DNA from: G963422275 sp963422275
GTDB lineage: Bacteria; Pseudomonadota; Alphaproteobacteria; Rhodobacterales; Rhodobacteraceae
NCBI GenBank assembly: GCA_963422275.1
Contig: OY729418.1
Location: 1,116,001 to 1,180,000 of the forward strand
Length of the DNA stretch: 64,000 nucleotides
Direction of reading: 5' to 3'
The position numbers and the translations under genes were made by a program. The notes under the pieces are model-generated. The model was given only the letters and a program-made list of their open reading frames with translations, was not told the origin of the DNA and searched no databases. Shown in pieces: positions 54,875 through 63,440 of the stretch (within the stretch, counting starts at the first letter, position 1; each line of letters begins with the position of its first letter).

Positions 54875-56008
54875 GCCCAGTCTGCCGGCGTAGTCCTGGA
54901 ACGTTCCGCCCCGCAGTCCGGTCAGTTCATAGGCTTCCCTGAAACCGATTTCGCCCCCCATCGCCGCTCCCATCACATGGGTCGCGAAAAGCTTGCCGAC
55001 ACGCGCATTCTGGGTGCTGTAGAAATTTCCTCCGGACGATGTCGCGCCGCCCCGGTGTTCCCGGTCGATGTCGCGCCCGTAGAATTCGAAGAAGGCGCTG
55101 CGCTCAATGAGCTTTAGGTCCATTGCTCGACGGGCGGCGACCACCGGGCTCACCTTGAACGACCGACCAAGAGCCTCGAAGGGATGCCGTTCCCGCCTGA
55201 CCTGCATCCAGCGCTCCCGCAGTTCGCACGATGGCACAAGGAATTCGGCCGCTGCCCGATTGCACCAATCTTCCACCTCCGTGCCGCCGGGAAGCAGGCT
55301 CTCGAAACCGGAAAGCCCTCCTTCGCCGAGCCAGATGTGCACCAGCTCGTGAGCCAGCGTGAACATTTGGGCGGATTTCGCATCCGCGCCGTTCACGAAA
55401 ATCAAGGGTGCGTAACGGTCCGCGAGCGCGAACCCGCGAAACTCCGCCACGCTCAGCCGGCGGTGCGTATTGTTGCCGACGATGCCGTTGATCACAGCCA
55501 TCACGCCGAGCCGCTCGATCTTGCGGCGCAACTCATTCACGGCATCCTGCCAACTGCGCACTCCCGCCGTCCAACCCTCGTCCAGGCCGAGGGCACGCCG
55601 CATCTCGCGACCTACCGCAACAGGGTCGTCGGCAAGGCGGGCGCTTGCCGCGAAGGCCAATGGCTCCGCTTCGTTCTCTACGAGATGCTCGCGCAGCCAC
55701 GCCTGCCGCCGCTGCATGGTGTAGATCGTGTCGATCAGATCCGGGCTCGCTCTGGTTGTTGCCGTATCCGCAACGGTGCGGAAATCGGCAATCGGGAGAC
55801 GTTCGTCGGGAGGCTCGCGGAGAAACAGGTAGCCGAATGGTACATGGACGGCGCGGGCGAATGCCTCCAACTGTTTCAGGGTGGGTTGAGTCTCGCCGCT
55901 CTCCCATTCGGGAAGCTTTTTGAACTTCGCTGCCAGATCTTCCTGGGCGACCCCGGCGCGCTCGCGCGCCCAGCGCAGAAGTTCGGGACTGACGGGCGCG
56001 TGGATCAT
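54860..56008 (-). CDS. XRE HTH plus ImmA/IrrE metallopeptidase (COG2856-type) protein
   Basis: 382 residues. The N-terminal helix-turn-helix spans about residues 8-60 (LLRWARERAGVAQEDLAAKF, WESGETQPTLKQLEAFARAV), followed by FGYLFLREPPDERLPIADFRT. The zinc-protease part has MFTLAHELVHIWLG (HExxH) and later WCNRAAAEFLVPSCEL. Such proteins act as repressor-proteases and as antitoxin partners of DUF4411. It starts 4 bp inside the end of the previous gene (ATGA) and is followed by the DUF4411 gene. Intact. Confidence 0.88.
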   Translation of the reverse strand: MIHAPVSPELLRWARERAGVAQEDLAAKFKKLPEWESGETQPTLKQLEAFARAVHVPFGYLFLREPPDERLPIADFRTVADTATTRASPDLIDTIYTMQRRQAWLREHLVENEAEPLAFAASARLADDPVAVGREMRRALGLDEGWTAGVRSWQDAVNELRRKIERLGVMAVINGIVGNNTHRRLSVAEFRGFALADRYAPLIFVNGADAKSAQMFTLAHELVHIWLGEGGLSGFESLLPGGTEVEDWCNRAAAEFLVPSCELRERWMQVRRERHPFEALGRSFKVSPVVAARRAMDLKLIERSAFFEFYGRDIDREHRGGATSSGGNFYSTQNARVGKLFATHVMGAAMGGEIGFREAYELTGLRGGTFQDYAGRLGIPLS

Positions 56009-56838
56009 GGGCGCTCGCCCGCCAAGCTCGCCAGAGCGGCCTTCAGGACCTGGAAGCAGACTTTAGCGGTATGTTCATCCGGCGTGAAACCCGAGGTCAT
56101 CTGCTCGTAGGGGTGGATGTAGTTTCGGAAATCGCGCAAGCCGTGACTGAACTTCTTGACGTCGATCTTCAGAACGCCGACTTCGCACGCAACGTCGATC
56201 AACTGCGCAAGGGTCCATTCATGAAAGCGTTTCGGCGAACCGTCCGCCGTCTTCGGCGTCGCATTCGCCTGATTGAATTTCGCCGGAGACTGCCGCGTTG
56301 CGCCAAGCAGCACAGCCTCCAGCACGCTGCCGCACAGAAAGATGACGGACAAATGAGCACCTGCGGCGAGCGCTACGCGGGCTTCGTCAAGCCGTGCCTC
56401 GACAATGGACGCGACCTCCGCGTCAATTGGCATTTTCTGAATGTCCGGAACCGAGAATTCGCGGGCCAGAAATTCGCCTTCGTTCATGGCAGAGCGAGGG
56501 ACGGCAGATCGACCGGTCAGACGTCCGGCGATGCCGCGCGTCCTCGACAGCAACTTGCTGTCGAGGTTTCTTTCATAGAGGTCGCAGTCTGCCTCGTAAG
56601 AGTCCAGCATCTCGGACAGCACCGTGCCAATCTGCCGGTCGGATTCCGACGCCCAAAATGCGCGGAGCTTCTTCGCCTTAGACGTTCCGAAAGTCTGGTA
56701 TTTGCGCCCGTGAATGTCGACGTTATGCTGTTCGAAGAACTCGCCGAACGTGGCATCCGTGAAGTCGAGAACATAGCCCCCGCCCATGCCGAACAATTTC
56801 TCGAGATAGCGCTTCTCGATGTCCGTCAACGAACTCAC
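56005..56838 (-). CDS. HEPN-like protein of the type I RM operon
   Basis: 277 residues from the GTG at 56838, which overlaps the hsdS stop (GTGA). SSLTDIEKRYLEKLFGMGGG, YVLDFTDATFGEFFEQHNVD in the N-terminal part; HLSVIFLCGSVLEAVLLG and LRDFRNYIHPYEQMTSG in the C-terminal part. The Arg-Asn-x-x-His arrangement of the last motif resembles HEPN ribonuclease-like or HEPN-fold proteins. The protein is a frequent companion of hsdS in such operons, but its role is unknown to me. Intact and coupled at both ends. Confidence 0.65.
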   Translation of the reverse strand: MSSLTDIEKRYLEKLFGMGGGYVLDFTDATFGEFFEQHNVDIHGRKYQTFGTSKAKKLRAFWASESDRQIGTVLSEMLDSYEADCDLYERNLDSKLLSRTRGIAGRLTGRSAVPRSAMNEGEFLAREFSVPDIQKMPIDAEVASIVEARLDEARVALAAGAHLSVIFLCGSVLEAVLLGATRQSPAKFNQANATPKTADGSPKRFHEWTLAQLIDVACEVGVLKIDVKKFSHGLRDFRNYIHPYEQMTSGFTPDEHTAKVCFQVLKAALASLAGERP

Positions 56839-58397
56839 GCCTCCACCTCCTTCTCGGCATCGCGGAGACGGACTTCGCCGGACATAAGCTTGGGCAGGAG
56901 AAGGTCGCGGGTCTGGGTGAGAGCGGATGCTTCGCAAATGTTAGCACCGAGTCGATCGAAAAACGGTCGTACGATACTTTGAAAGGCCCAAACAATTCGC
57001 CTCGGTGGTAAGCACAACTTATATTGTGCCATCGTCTTCCAGCTCGTGCATGGCATTTTGATGCCGGTCGATGTCCGGCCCGTGTAATCCACGAACTCAT
57101 CCGAGGACAGGCACGCAAGTGTAAACGCTCCCCACTCCTGTGCCCGTGGGACCGCCACAACAATATCGGTCGAGCAAATGCCGTCTAGAGGGGCAATTCC
57201 GACCTTATGGAAGTATGGCCGCAGCTTTCCGAACAGGATCTCCCCTCTGTGGAATTGGGTCTTGTTGCTTTTGACCTTCCCCGCACCTTCCCATTCCGAA
57301 AGCGCAATCGATCGGCGCGGCATATGCTCCAAGCCGATGTACGGTGTGTCCTCGGATACGTCAGCAGGACGGATGCCGCGCCGCGGAGATTCCGCGACGT
57401 CCGCAAGGATTCCCCGGTCCCACCCGACCGGCTTGTCTTCGTCGTCCAGCGCGTCGGGGAACAGTCTCCATATCTCGGGCGGCAGGTAGGGCGCACGCTC
57501 TTCCATTCTCGCCCGTACCGGGCCAAAATCGACGAACCAGTCCTTGAAGATCGTCCGAGCCATCGCCTCCAGCGTCTCGTTCATCCGCTGGTTCAGTTCG
57601 ATCTTGTCGTCCAGCGTACCGAGGATGTGGGCGATGGCGTGCTGCTCGGGCAGGGGTGGGAGAGGAATCTCGTAATTTGAAACATGATCCTATTTAGCTC
57701 GTGGCATTCTCGTGCCTTCCGATCCAAGGGATGCGAAATCAGCAAAAGGCTTGGAGGCCAAGCAGTAGTGGAGAAATCTCTGCTCCATGCTGTTTTGGGC
57801 GCGAGCCACCCAGATGTCCGTTGAGCAAATCCCATCGAATGGTGCCTGGACAACTTTGCGAAAATAGGGCCGGAGTTTCCCGAAGAGTATATCGCCACGC
57901 TTGAAACGCATTTTCGTGCTGGTTACATCACATGCCATACCGTGCCCAAGTAAAGACAAGGTATCTTCTCCAATGTGTTCCAATCCGATGTAATTCATCT
58001 TTCCCGCATCGGACGGCGAGACTGTTTCGCGCACAAGTATCGCACAATCGCCGAGCCGAACCGTCGGCCAGCTATTTCCTGAGCACCGTACCTCTTTCTC
58101 CGCCAATACCACATGCTCCCGCTGGATCTGCTTGCGGAAACTCTCCGGTACCCGATCCCAGACAAACAGATCGACCCGGAACGGGAGGTTGCTTTCCTCG
58201 AACGCCTCGCGAAGATCGGCAACGCTGCGCGCCTGCTCGGGGGTAGCGAACACCACCATGTCGAGGTCGGATTCCGGGCGCGATGTCCACCTGACCCGAG
58301 AGCCGCAGACCCACGCCACCGTGTCCGGAAGATGTCTGGAAAGCAGCGACAGTACGGTTTTTCGCTGCTCGGCCGTTATGTCGATGGCGGGGCTCAT
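56835..58397 (-). pseudogene. hsdS: MNT nucleotidyltransferase fused to HsdS specificity subunit, one amber codon
   Basis: One continuous frame of 520 codons. Residues about 1-120 are an MNT-type nucleotidyltransferase (VAWVCGSRVRWTSRPESDLDMVVF, PFRVDLFVWDRV). Then two target-recognition domains follow, each with YIGLEH and a FGKLRPYF-like motif, separated by PLPPLPEQHAIAHILGTLDD and ending KDWFVDFGPVRARM and DLLLPKLMSGEVRL. A TAG at 57690-57692 replaces the Trp expected in RMPRAxWDHVSN; no other lesion is seen. HsdS directs HsdM to its DNA site; MNT enzymes AMPylate HEPN toxins. The expected Gly of GSRxRG is Trp. The start ATG at 58397 overlaps the HepT-like stop. Confidence 0.83.
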
Positions 58398-58810
58398 TGC
58401 CATGCTTCGCCGCTCACTGTCTGGTATAGCCCAATGGCGTCGTCGAGGAAGTCGGGCACGAGGGCGAGGCACGCCTTGGCTTTCTCGCCATCGTAGTCGT
58501 GCGACAGGTCGGTGTGCGCGTCGGCGTATCGCAGCCACTGTTCCAGCGGAGAGGACAACAGCCGGTTTTCGTGAGCGAGGCGAAACACGGGCTTGGGGCT
58601 GTTGGGCGGGTCGGCGACTCCCAGACCCTCGATCAGGTAGCGTTTCAACACCTTCCACAGGCAGTCATAGCAGGTTTCGAAACGCTGAATGACCGACTCC
58701 GCAATTCCCTCGCGGGTGATTTCCGGCAGGGCAGGATCGCAGTCCTTGTGGTTCTCGTACTGCTCCTCCAGGCGCTTCAGGGACAGCCGGAATTTGTCGT
58801 AATCGATCAT
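58394..58810 (-). CDS. HepT-like nucleotidyltransferase-substrate-binding protein
   Basis: 138 residues: MIDYDKFRLSLKRLEEQYEN, SVIQRFETCYDCLWKVLKRYL, RLAHENRLLSSPLEQWLRYA and HTDLSHDYDGEKA. This is the HI0074-type substrate-binding (HEPN-fold) protein that pairs with MNT nucleotidyltransferases. The usual Arg-Asn before the SHxY motif reads His-Thr, so the catalytic Arg of the RX4HxY ribonuclease motif seems lost. It precedes and overlaps the MNT-HsdS fusion. Confidence 0.8.
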   Translation of the reverse strand: MIDYDKFRLSLKRLEEQYENHKDCDPALPEITREGIAESVIQRFETCYDCLWKVLKRYLIEGLGVADPPNSPKPVFRLAHENRLLSSPLEQWLRYADAHTDLSHDYDGEKAKACLALVPDFLDDAIGLYQTVSGEAWQ

Positions 58811-58832
58811 GATGTTTCTTCGCGGACCATGG

Positions 58833-59084
58833 TCACCATGATGCGCGGTGAAAGACCAGGGCCTCGACGGTCTCCACCGCATCGGGATCGGTTCCGGGCA
58901 GGTCTTGTGGGTCGCCGTGCTTTCCCTGCCAAGATTCCGTCCCGGTATCGAGACCGATCTTTCTGACCGATATCCGGTCGGGCGAAAGGTCGTCGTAGCC
59001 CTCCTCATAACCGTCCACCGCGACACGGAGCGCAGGCGGATAGATGCGAAGAAGATCGATGAGTTCGGCAACGGTCATGCTCAT
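58833..59084 (-). CDS. Small conserved protein of the RM operon
   Basis: 83 residues: MTVAELIDLLRIYPPALRVA, VDGYEEGYDDLSPDRISVRK, TVEALVFHRASW. The LIDxLRxYPxxxxVxVDGYEEGxDD pattern marks a small protein often found inside such operons. No function known to me. Its ATG at 59084 overlaps the hsdM stop (ATGA), and 22 bp separate it from the HepT-like gene. Confidence 0.65.
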   Translation of the reverse strand: MSMTVAELIDLLRIYPPALRVAVDGYEEGYDDLSPDRISVRKIGLDTGTESWQGKHGDPQDLPGTDPDAVETVEALVFHRASW

Positions 59085-60682
59085 GCGTCACCCTCCCAAA
59101 AGCCCAGCGCCTTGAGATTTTCTGCAATCGCAGCGTCGAGCCGCGCGCCCTCGGCCTGCTGCGCCTGCAACTCTGCAACCAGCCGCGTCATCTTGCCCTC
59201 GAACGGCTCGCCGTCGTCCTCGCGCGGGGCGGCTGCACCGACATAGCGGCCGGGCGTGAGCACATGGCCGTGCTTGCGCACTTCGTCCAGCGGCGCGCTC
59301 CGGCAGAAGCCGGGGACATCCTCGTAACCGCCGCTGCCGCCCCGCCAGGCATGGCAGGTATCGGCGATGCGGGCGATGTCCTTGTCGGTCAGTTCGCGGT
59401 GAGTGCGGTCCACCATGCGGCCAAGCGCCCGGGCATCGACGAACAGCACCTCGCCTCGCCGGTCGCGGAACCTGCCGTTGCCCCGGTCCCGCGCCAGGAA
59501 CCACAGGCAGGCCGGGATCTGGGTCGAGTAGAAGAGTTGGCCCGGCAGCGCCACCATGCAGTCCACGAGACCCGCCTCGATCAGCTTCGCGCGGATCTCG
59601 CCCTCCCCAGACTGGGCCGAGGACATCGAGCCGTTGGCGAGCACGAAGCCGGCCGCGCCGCCGGGTGCCAGATGGTGCACCATGTGCTGCACCCAGGCGA
59701 AGTTGGCGTTGCCCTTCGGCGGGACGCCATACTTCCAGCGCTTGTCGTCGGCGAGCCGCTCGCCGCCCCAATCGGAGACATTGAAGGGCGGGTTGGCGAG
59801 GATGAAGTCGGCCTTGAGGTCGGGATGGCGGTCGGCGTGGAAGCTGTCGCCATGGGCGATCCGGCCCTCGATGCCGCGAATGGCGAGGTTCATCCTGGCG
59901 AGCCGCCACGTCGTGTAGTTGCTCTCCTGTCCGTAGATCGAGATGTCGCCGCGCGCCTTGCCGCCATTGCCATTGCCGGTCGCGTGCGCCCGGATGAATT
60001 CGACCGACTGAACGAACATGCCGGACGAACCGCAGCACGGGTCGTAGACCCGGCCCCGATACGGCTTCAGCATCTCGACCAGGAGCTGGACCACGCAGCG
60101 CGGGGTGTAGAACTCACCGCCCTTCTTGCCCTCCGCGCTCGCGAACTGCGAGAGGAAATACTCATAGACCCGGCCGAGCACGTCTCTGGAGCGCGCCTCC
60201 TCATCGCCGACGCGGATATTGCCGATCATGTCGATGATCTGGCCGAGGCGCCGCTTGTCGAGGCCCTCGCGGGCGTAGTCCTTGGGCAGGACGTCCTTCA
60301 GACTCGGATTGTCGCGCTCGAGCGCCGCCATGGCGTTATCGACGATCTGGCCGATTGTCGACTGCCGCGCCTGCGCCTTCAGACGGCTCCAGCGCGCCTC
60401 GGGCGGGACCCAGAAGATGTTCTCCGCGAGATACTCGTCACGGTCCTCGGCCGCATCCTTGCCCCATTCGGCGAGCACCGCCGCGCGACGCTCCTCGAAG
60501 GCGTCGGAAATGTATTTCAGGAAGATCAGCCCGAGGACAACATGCTTGTATTCGGCCGCGTCCATCGAGCCGCGCAGCGCATCGGCCATCGCCCACAACT
60601 CTGCCTCATGGCCGGTCGTCGCGCCGCCGTCCGGCCTGGCTGTCGCGTCGCCTCGCTGTTTTCCGGGTCGTCCCCGCGCCAT
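59081..60682 (-). CDS. hsdM: Type I restriction-modification methyltransferase subunit
   Basis: 533 residues, intact. The N-terminal domain has ALRGSMDAAEYKHVVLGLIFLKYISDAFE; the catalytic domain has KKGGEFYTPRCVVQLLVEML, YDPCCGSSGMFVQSVEF (SAM-binding motif I, about residue 214), SIYGQESNYTTWRLARMNL and FILANPPFNVSDW (NPPF catalytic motif, about residue 297), with PGGAAGFVLANGS after it. HsdM methylates adenine N6 at sites chosen by HsdS. It is the first gene of the operon. With hsdR truncated and hsdS carrying an amber codon, its activity depends on whether a truncated HsdS still works. Confidence 0.95.
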   Translation of the reverse strand: MARGRPGKQRGDATARPDGGATTGHEAELWAMADALRGSMDAAEYKHVVLGLIFLKYISDAFEERRAAVLAEWGKDAAEDRDEYLAENIFWVPPEARWSRLKAQARQSTIGQIVDNAMAALERDNPSLKDVLPKDYAREGLDKRRLGQIIDMIGNIRVGDEEARSRDVLGRVYEYFLSQFASAEGKKGGEFYTPRCVVQLLVEMLKPYRGRVYDPCCGSSGMFVQSVEFIRAHATGNGNGGKARGDISIYGQESNYTTWRLARMNLAIRGIEGRIAHGDSFHADRHPDLKADFILANPPFNVSDWGGERLADDKRWKYGVPPKGNANFAWVQHMVHHLAPGGAAGFVLANGSMSSAQSGEGEIRAKLIEAGLVDCMVALPGQLFYSTQIPACLWFLARDRGNGRFRDRRGEVLFVDARALGRMVDRTHRELTDKDIARIADTCHAWRGGSGGYEDVPGFCRSAPLDEVRKHGHVLTPGRYVGAAAPREDDGEPFEGKMTRLVAELQAQQAEGARLDAAIAENLKALGFWEGDA

Positions 60683-60859
60683 GCCGCGCCCTTCCGGTCA
60701 GTTGTCGCTTCGCCATCCGCCCCGGACAATTGCCGGAGAGCGGCCTTTCAGTCCCGTTCCGCAGCCGGACTGCTTGCGGAAATCTGCAGCGCGCCGCCGG
60801 ACAGCATACAATCGACTGCCCGCATCCTGCGACCGCGACCGAAGCATGACCTGTTCCGG

Positions 60860-61725
60860 CGCGCGTGATGCAGTGACCGATTCCGGGCTTCCCATTGCAC
60901 CCATCAGCTCGTCGATCCTGTCTGCCATGCGCTGCGCCGGCTCCCGGAGCTGTCCAACGGTCCAGGCCGCTTGGTCAGCGAGCACGGCAACATGAGTTCG
61001 CGCTCCGCCACCGTGATGAAGCAGTTGCGAAGCGCGTGGAACCAGAACTTCGCGCCGCCGGCCCGACGGCGGGCGAGAATATCCCAGAGCTGGCGCGTGA
61101 TCGGCAACTCCAGCGGCACCCCCGTCTTGGTCTCCTCGACCCGGAACAACCCCGCCTCCAGGTCCACCCGCTCCCAGCGCAGGGGGAAGATCTCGCCCCG
61201 GCGCATAACTGTGCAGAGGCCGAACAGGAACACGTCCCGGTGCACCGGATTGCGCACCGCCGCATCGATGCCCGCACGCCATTTCGGCAGAACCTCCGCC
61301 GGAGAGGAAATCCGCTTCCGGGGCGTGCGGTGGTAGCGCCCGCCGCCGGCCAGCCACAGCTCGACCGGATTGCGCAGGCCCTCGTGGTCCACGCAGGGCC
61401 TGCGGAAGACCCAGCGCAGGAACGACATCGTCTGATTGGCCGGCACCGGGCCGCGCTGTTCGGTGATGAGGTGGAAGCGGGCCTCGATGTCGCGCCGGCC
61501 ACCCGCCCGAGCAGTTCCTGGGCCCGGCGCCGGGCCTGGTCGGGGGGCGGCGCGGTAGTTGATGACGAAGGACTTGGTGCCGGAGGGCTGCACGCGGCAG
61601 CCGAAGCCGACCAGCTTGTCGTCCCATGCGATCCACGGCTTGTTGGCGGGCTCCAGCGCCTCGACGGTCCGCTTGGTGAGGGTGAGCTTCACCTTGGCGA
61701 CGCGTTTTGCGGAGTGCTGATTCAT
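60860..61725 (-). pseudogene. Tyrosine recombinase/integrase, degraded
   Basis: From the ATG at 61725: KRVAKVKLTLTKRTVEALEP, WIAWDDKLVGFGCRVQPSGTKSFVINYRA (integrase N-terminal domain), then in a changed frame DIEARFHLITEQRGPVPAN, FGLCTVMRRGEIFPLRWERV (box I Arg region), FWFHALRNCFITVAERELML (HxLR, box II) and an end LREPAQRMADRIDEL. A deletion has removed the part with the catalytic Tyr (the usual VTEGYA). This was probably the integrase of the element whose ruins surround it. No tRNA attachment site was seen nearby. Confidence 0.75.
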
Positions 61726-61879
61726 GGAGCAATCCTACCGCCCGCGCCCGAATAGTCAACTCAGAAGTCAACCCCAAAAAAAGAACCGGAGCGTAGCAGA
61801 GCCACTGTCTGGCGGCGTATGGCGACGATGACATCTCATAAAGCGTTGCAAATGAGCTGCTATTGTCACCCCCTGTCCG

Positions 61880-62411
61880 CGTCTGTCTACGTATGCCCTC
61901 GATTGAACGAAGGGTTCTCGACGCGGCGCGCCGAGCGCGACGGCGGGAAGACCGCAGACAACCAGCGCCTCGCCCAGCACGCGGCGCTGATGACCCGCGC
62001 GGCCAAGCGCGATGTCGACCGCGGGGCGCTCGGGCAGAGCTGGGAGCGGCAGGCCGCGTCGGGGCCGCCGCCGACGCTGGCGTCCGAGGCGGTGGACTGG
62101 GCCGTCGCCCATCTGTCGGGGCGCGAGACGGCGCGCAGCGGCGCGGCGCCGTGCCGCTGCGCGCCCGCGCCGTCGACAAGGCGCTGAGGGGCGGACCCCT
62201 CACGGCCAGGCAGAAGGAGGCGGTCAAGCTCATCCTGTCGTCCGGCGAGCGCATCGCGGCGCTCGAAGCGGTTAAGCCGGACAAGGCGACGGAGCGGGAG
62301 ACTTCGCTCGATCGGGACCGGAGCTCCGGCCGAGAGAGAGAAAGATCTACGTCGCAAGAGCGGGAACGGTCCCGAGCGCCGAAGAGCGTTGATCGCGATA
62401 TTGGGCTGTAG
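61880..62411 (+). pseudogene. MobF relaxase, internal and C-terminal fragments fused
   Basis: Plus strand: TADNQRLAQHAALMTRAAKR, DVDRGALGQSWERQAASG, then after a frame change RARAVDKALRGGPLTARQKEAVKLIL, joined directly to SGERIAALEAVKPDKATERE and a charged tail ending SVDRDIGL. The first parts belong before the helicase P-loop of a TrwC/TraA-type relaxase, the last to its extreme C-terminus; the helicase between them is deleted. The helicase motifs are instead represented by the fragment at 3998-4582. Confidence 0.7.
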
Positions 62412-62661
62412 GCGCGGCTGAGAATCGGGACCTCAGGCCGGGGAACGCGCGCGGTCGTCGTCGCCAGGGTCGGGCGTGATGCCACACTGGTGGTCGCGCT
62501 CGACAATGCGGAACCGGGCGCGCAATGACGGAATCGGCCGTATCGCCGATGGTGGCGGGGCACCCTGTCCTGCTTGACAGTTTGCTGACGGACCCAATGT
62601 TCATGCAACCGGCGAAGGGGATCCGGGCCGGTATTGTGGGCTGCGGCGAGGAGGATCGGCC

Positions 62662-63350
62662 ATGCCGGAGATCGAAGTTCCCGTCGTTTGCATCGTGGTC
62701 AAGGGCTGCCCCTCCACGAGATCGGAACGAACCAACGTCATGCGGGCCCGCAACATGCTGCTCCGGGCTTTCGAGGACAACCATTGGCCCGGAAACGCGA
62801 TGTTCACGGTCACGCCGGGGGGCTTCGTCAAGGCGCCGTTTCCGGATGGCTGGGACGGAGCCTGTGGATGGGCTTCGCGGCCGAAGACTTTCGGTCGCTG
62901 GTCCCGCATGCCCGGAGCGCCGTGGACGAAGTGCTGACACCGCGGGCGCTCGACGCGGCACGCGGTCGAACGGACTTCCTGACACTGGGGGTGGACCTGA
63001 ACGACGCGAGCGGCAAGCGGAAGATGGACAGGAAGCCGCGCGGCACGCACGCGGAGCTTGTGGCTATCGTCGACGTCGAGCGGGGCGAGCCGGTGCGGTG
63101 GGCCGGCAAATCCTATCCGGTGGATTGGCGGGAAGGAACGCTTGTCCAAGAAGCTCACCTGAACATGTTCAGCAAGCGGGTCAGTTCTGCAATGACGCCA
63201 AGGAGCCGCAGGCACCGTCGGAGCGAGGAGATGAAAGAGCTGGCAAGGACCTTCGCTCCGACCATGATCCTGCATCATCTGCATTCCACGGATTGGTGGC
63301 GAGTATGGTCGACCGCGTGGAGCGGTGCGCGCGACCTTGCCCGCACCGTT
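62662..63350 (+). pseudogene. Unknown accessory protein, frameshifted
   Basis: From the ATG at 62662: MPEIEVPVVCIVVKGCPSTR, NVMRARNMLLRAFEDNHWPG, MFTVTPGGFVKAPFPDGW; then, after a shift near 62860, GFAAEDFRSLVPHARSAVDE, RTDFLTLGVDLNDASG, GTHAELVAIVDVERGEP, WAGKSYPVDWREGTLVQ, LNMFSKRVSS, MKELARTFAPTMILHHLHST. The spacing of GVDL, HAELVA, GKSYP and HH suggests an enzyme of a family I have seen but cannot name. It ends at the truncated DUF4411 gene. Confidence 0.45.
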
Positions 63351-63440
63351 TTGTTCAACCAACCAGTCCCACAAGGCGGGGCAGAAATCGAAACCGTAGT
63401 GCAGGTTCCCGGCCCGAATGAACGCGTTGGCGTCCATCAC
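63340..63440 (-). pseudogene. DUF4411 PIN-like protein, N-terminal fragment
   Basis: MDANAFIRAGNLHYGFDFCPALWDWL-like start (63440 down to about 63345), then unrelated sequence. The segment matches the beginning of the intact DUF4411 protein at 54314 (VDSDVLITAKNLYYAFDLCP). It overlaps the stop of the upstream gene by 4 bp. Confidence 0.6.

Noticed and set aside
43676..57692. Amber stop reassignment or general readthrough
   Set aside because: addA, folC and accD terminate at TAG at the expected protein ends, so TAG works as a stop.
60860..61870. tRNA attachment site for the integrase remnant
   Set aside because: No tRNA 3' end or direct repeat was found next to the integrase.
60698..62608. 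Minus-strand open frame of 636 codons
   Set aside because: Only part coincides with fragments of the degraded integrase; the rest is shadow sequence antisense to the relaxase remnant.
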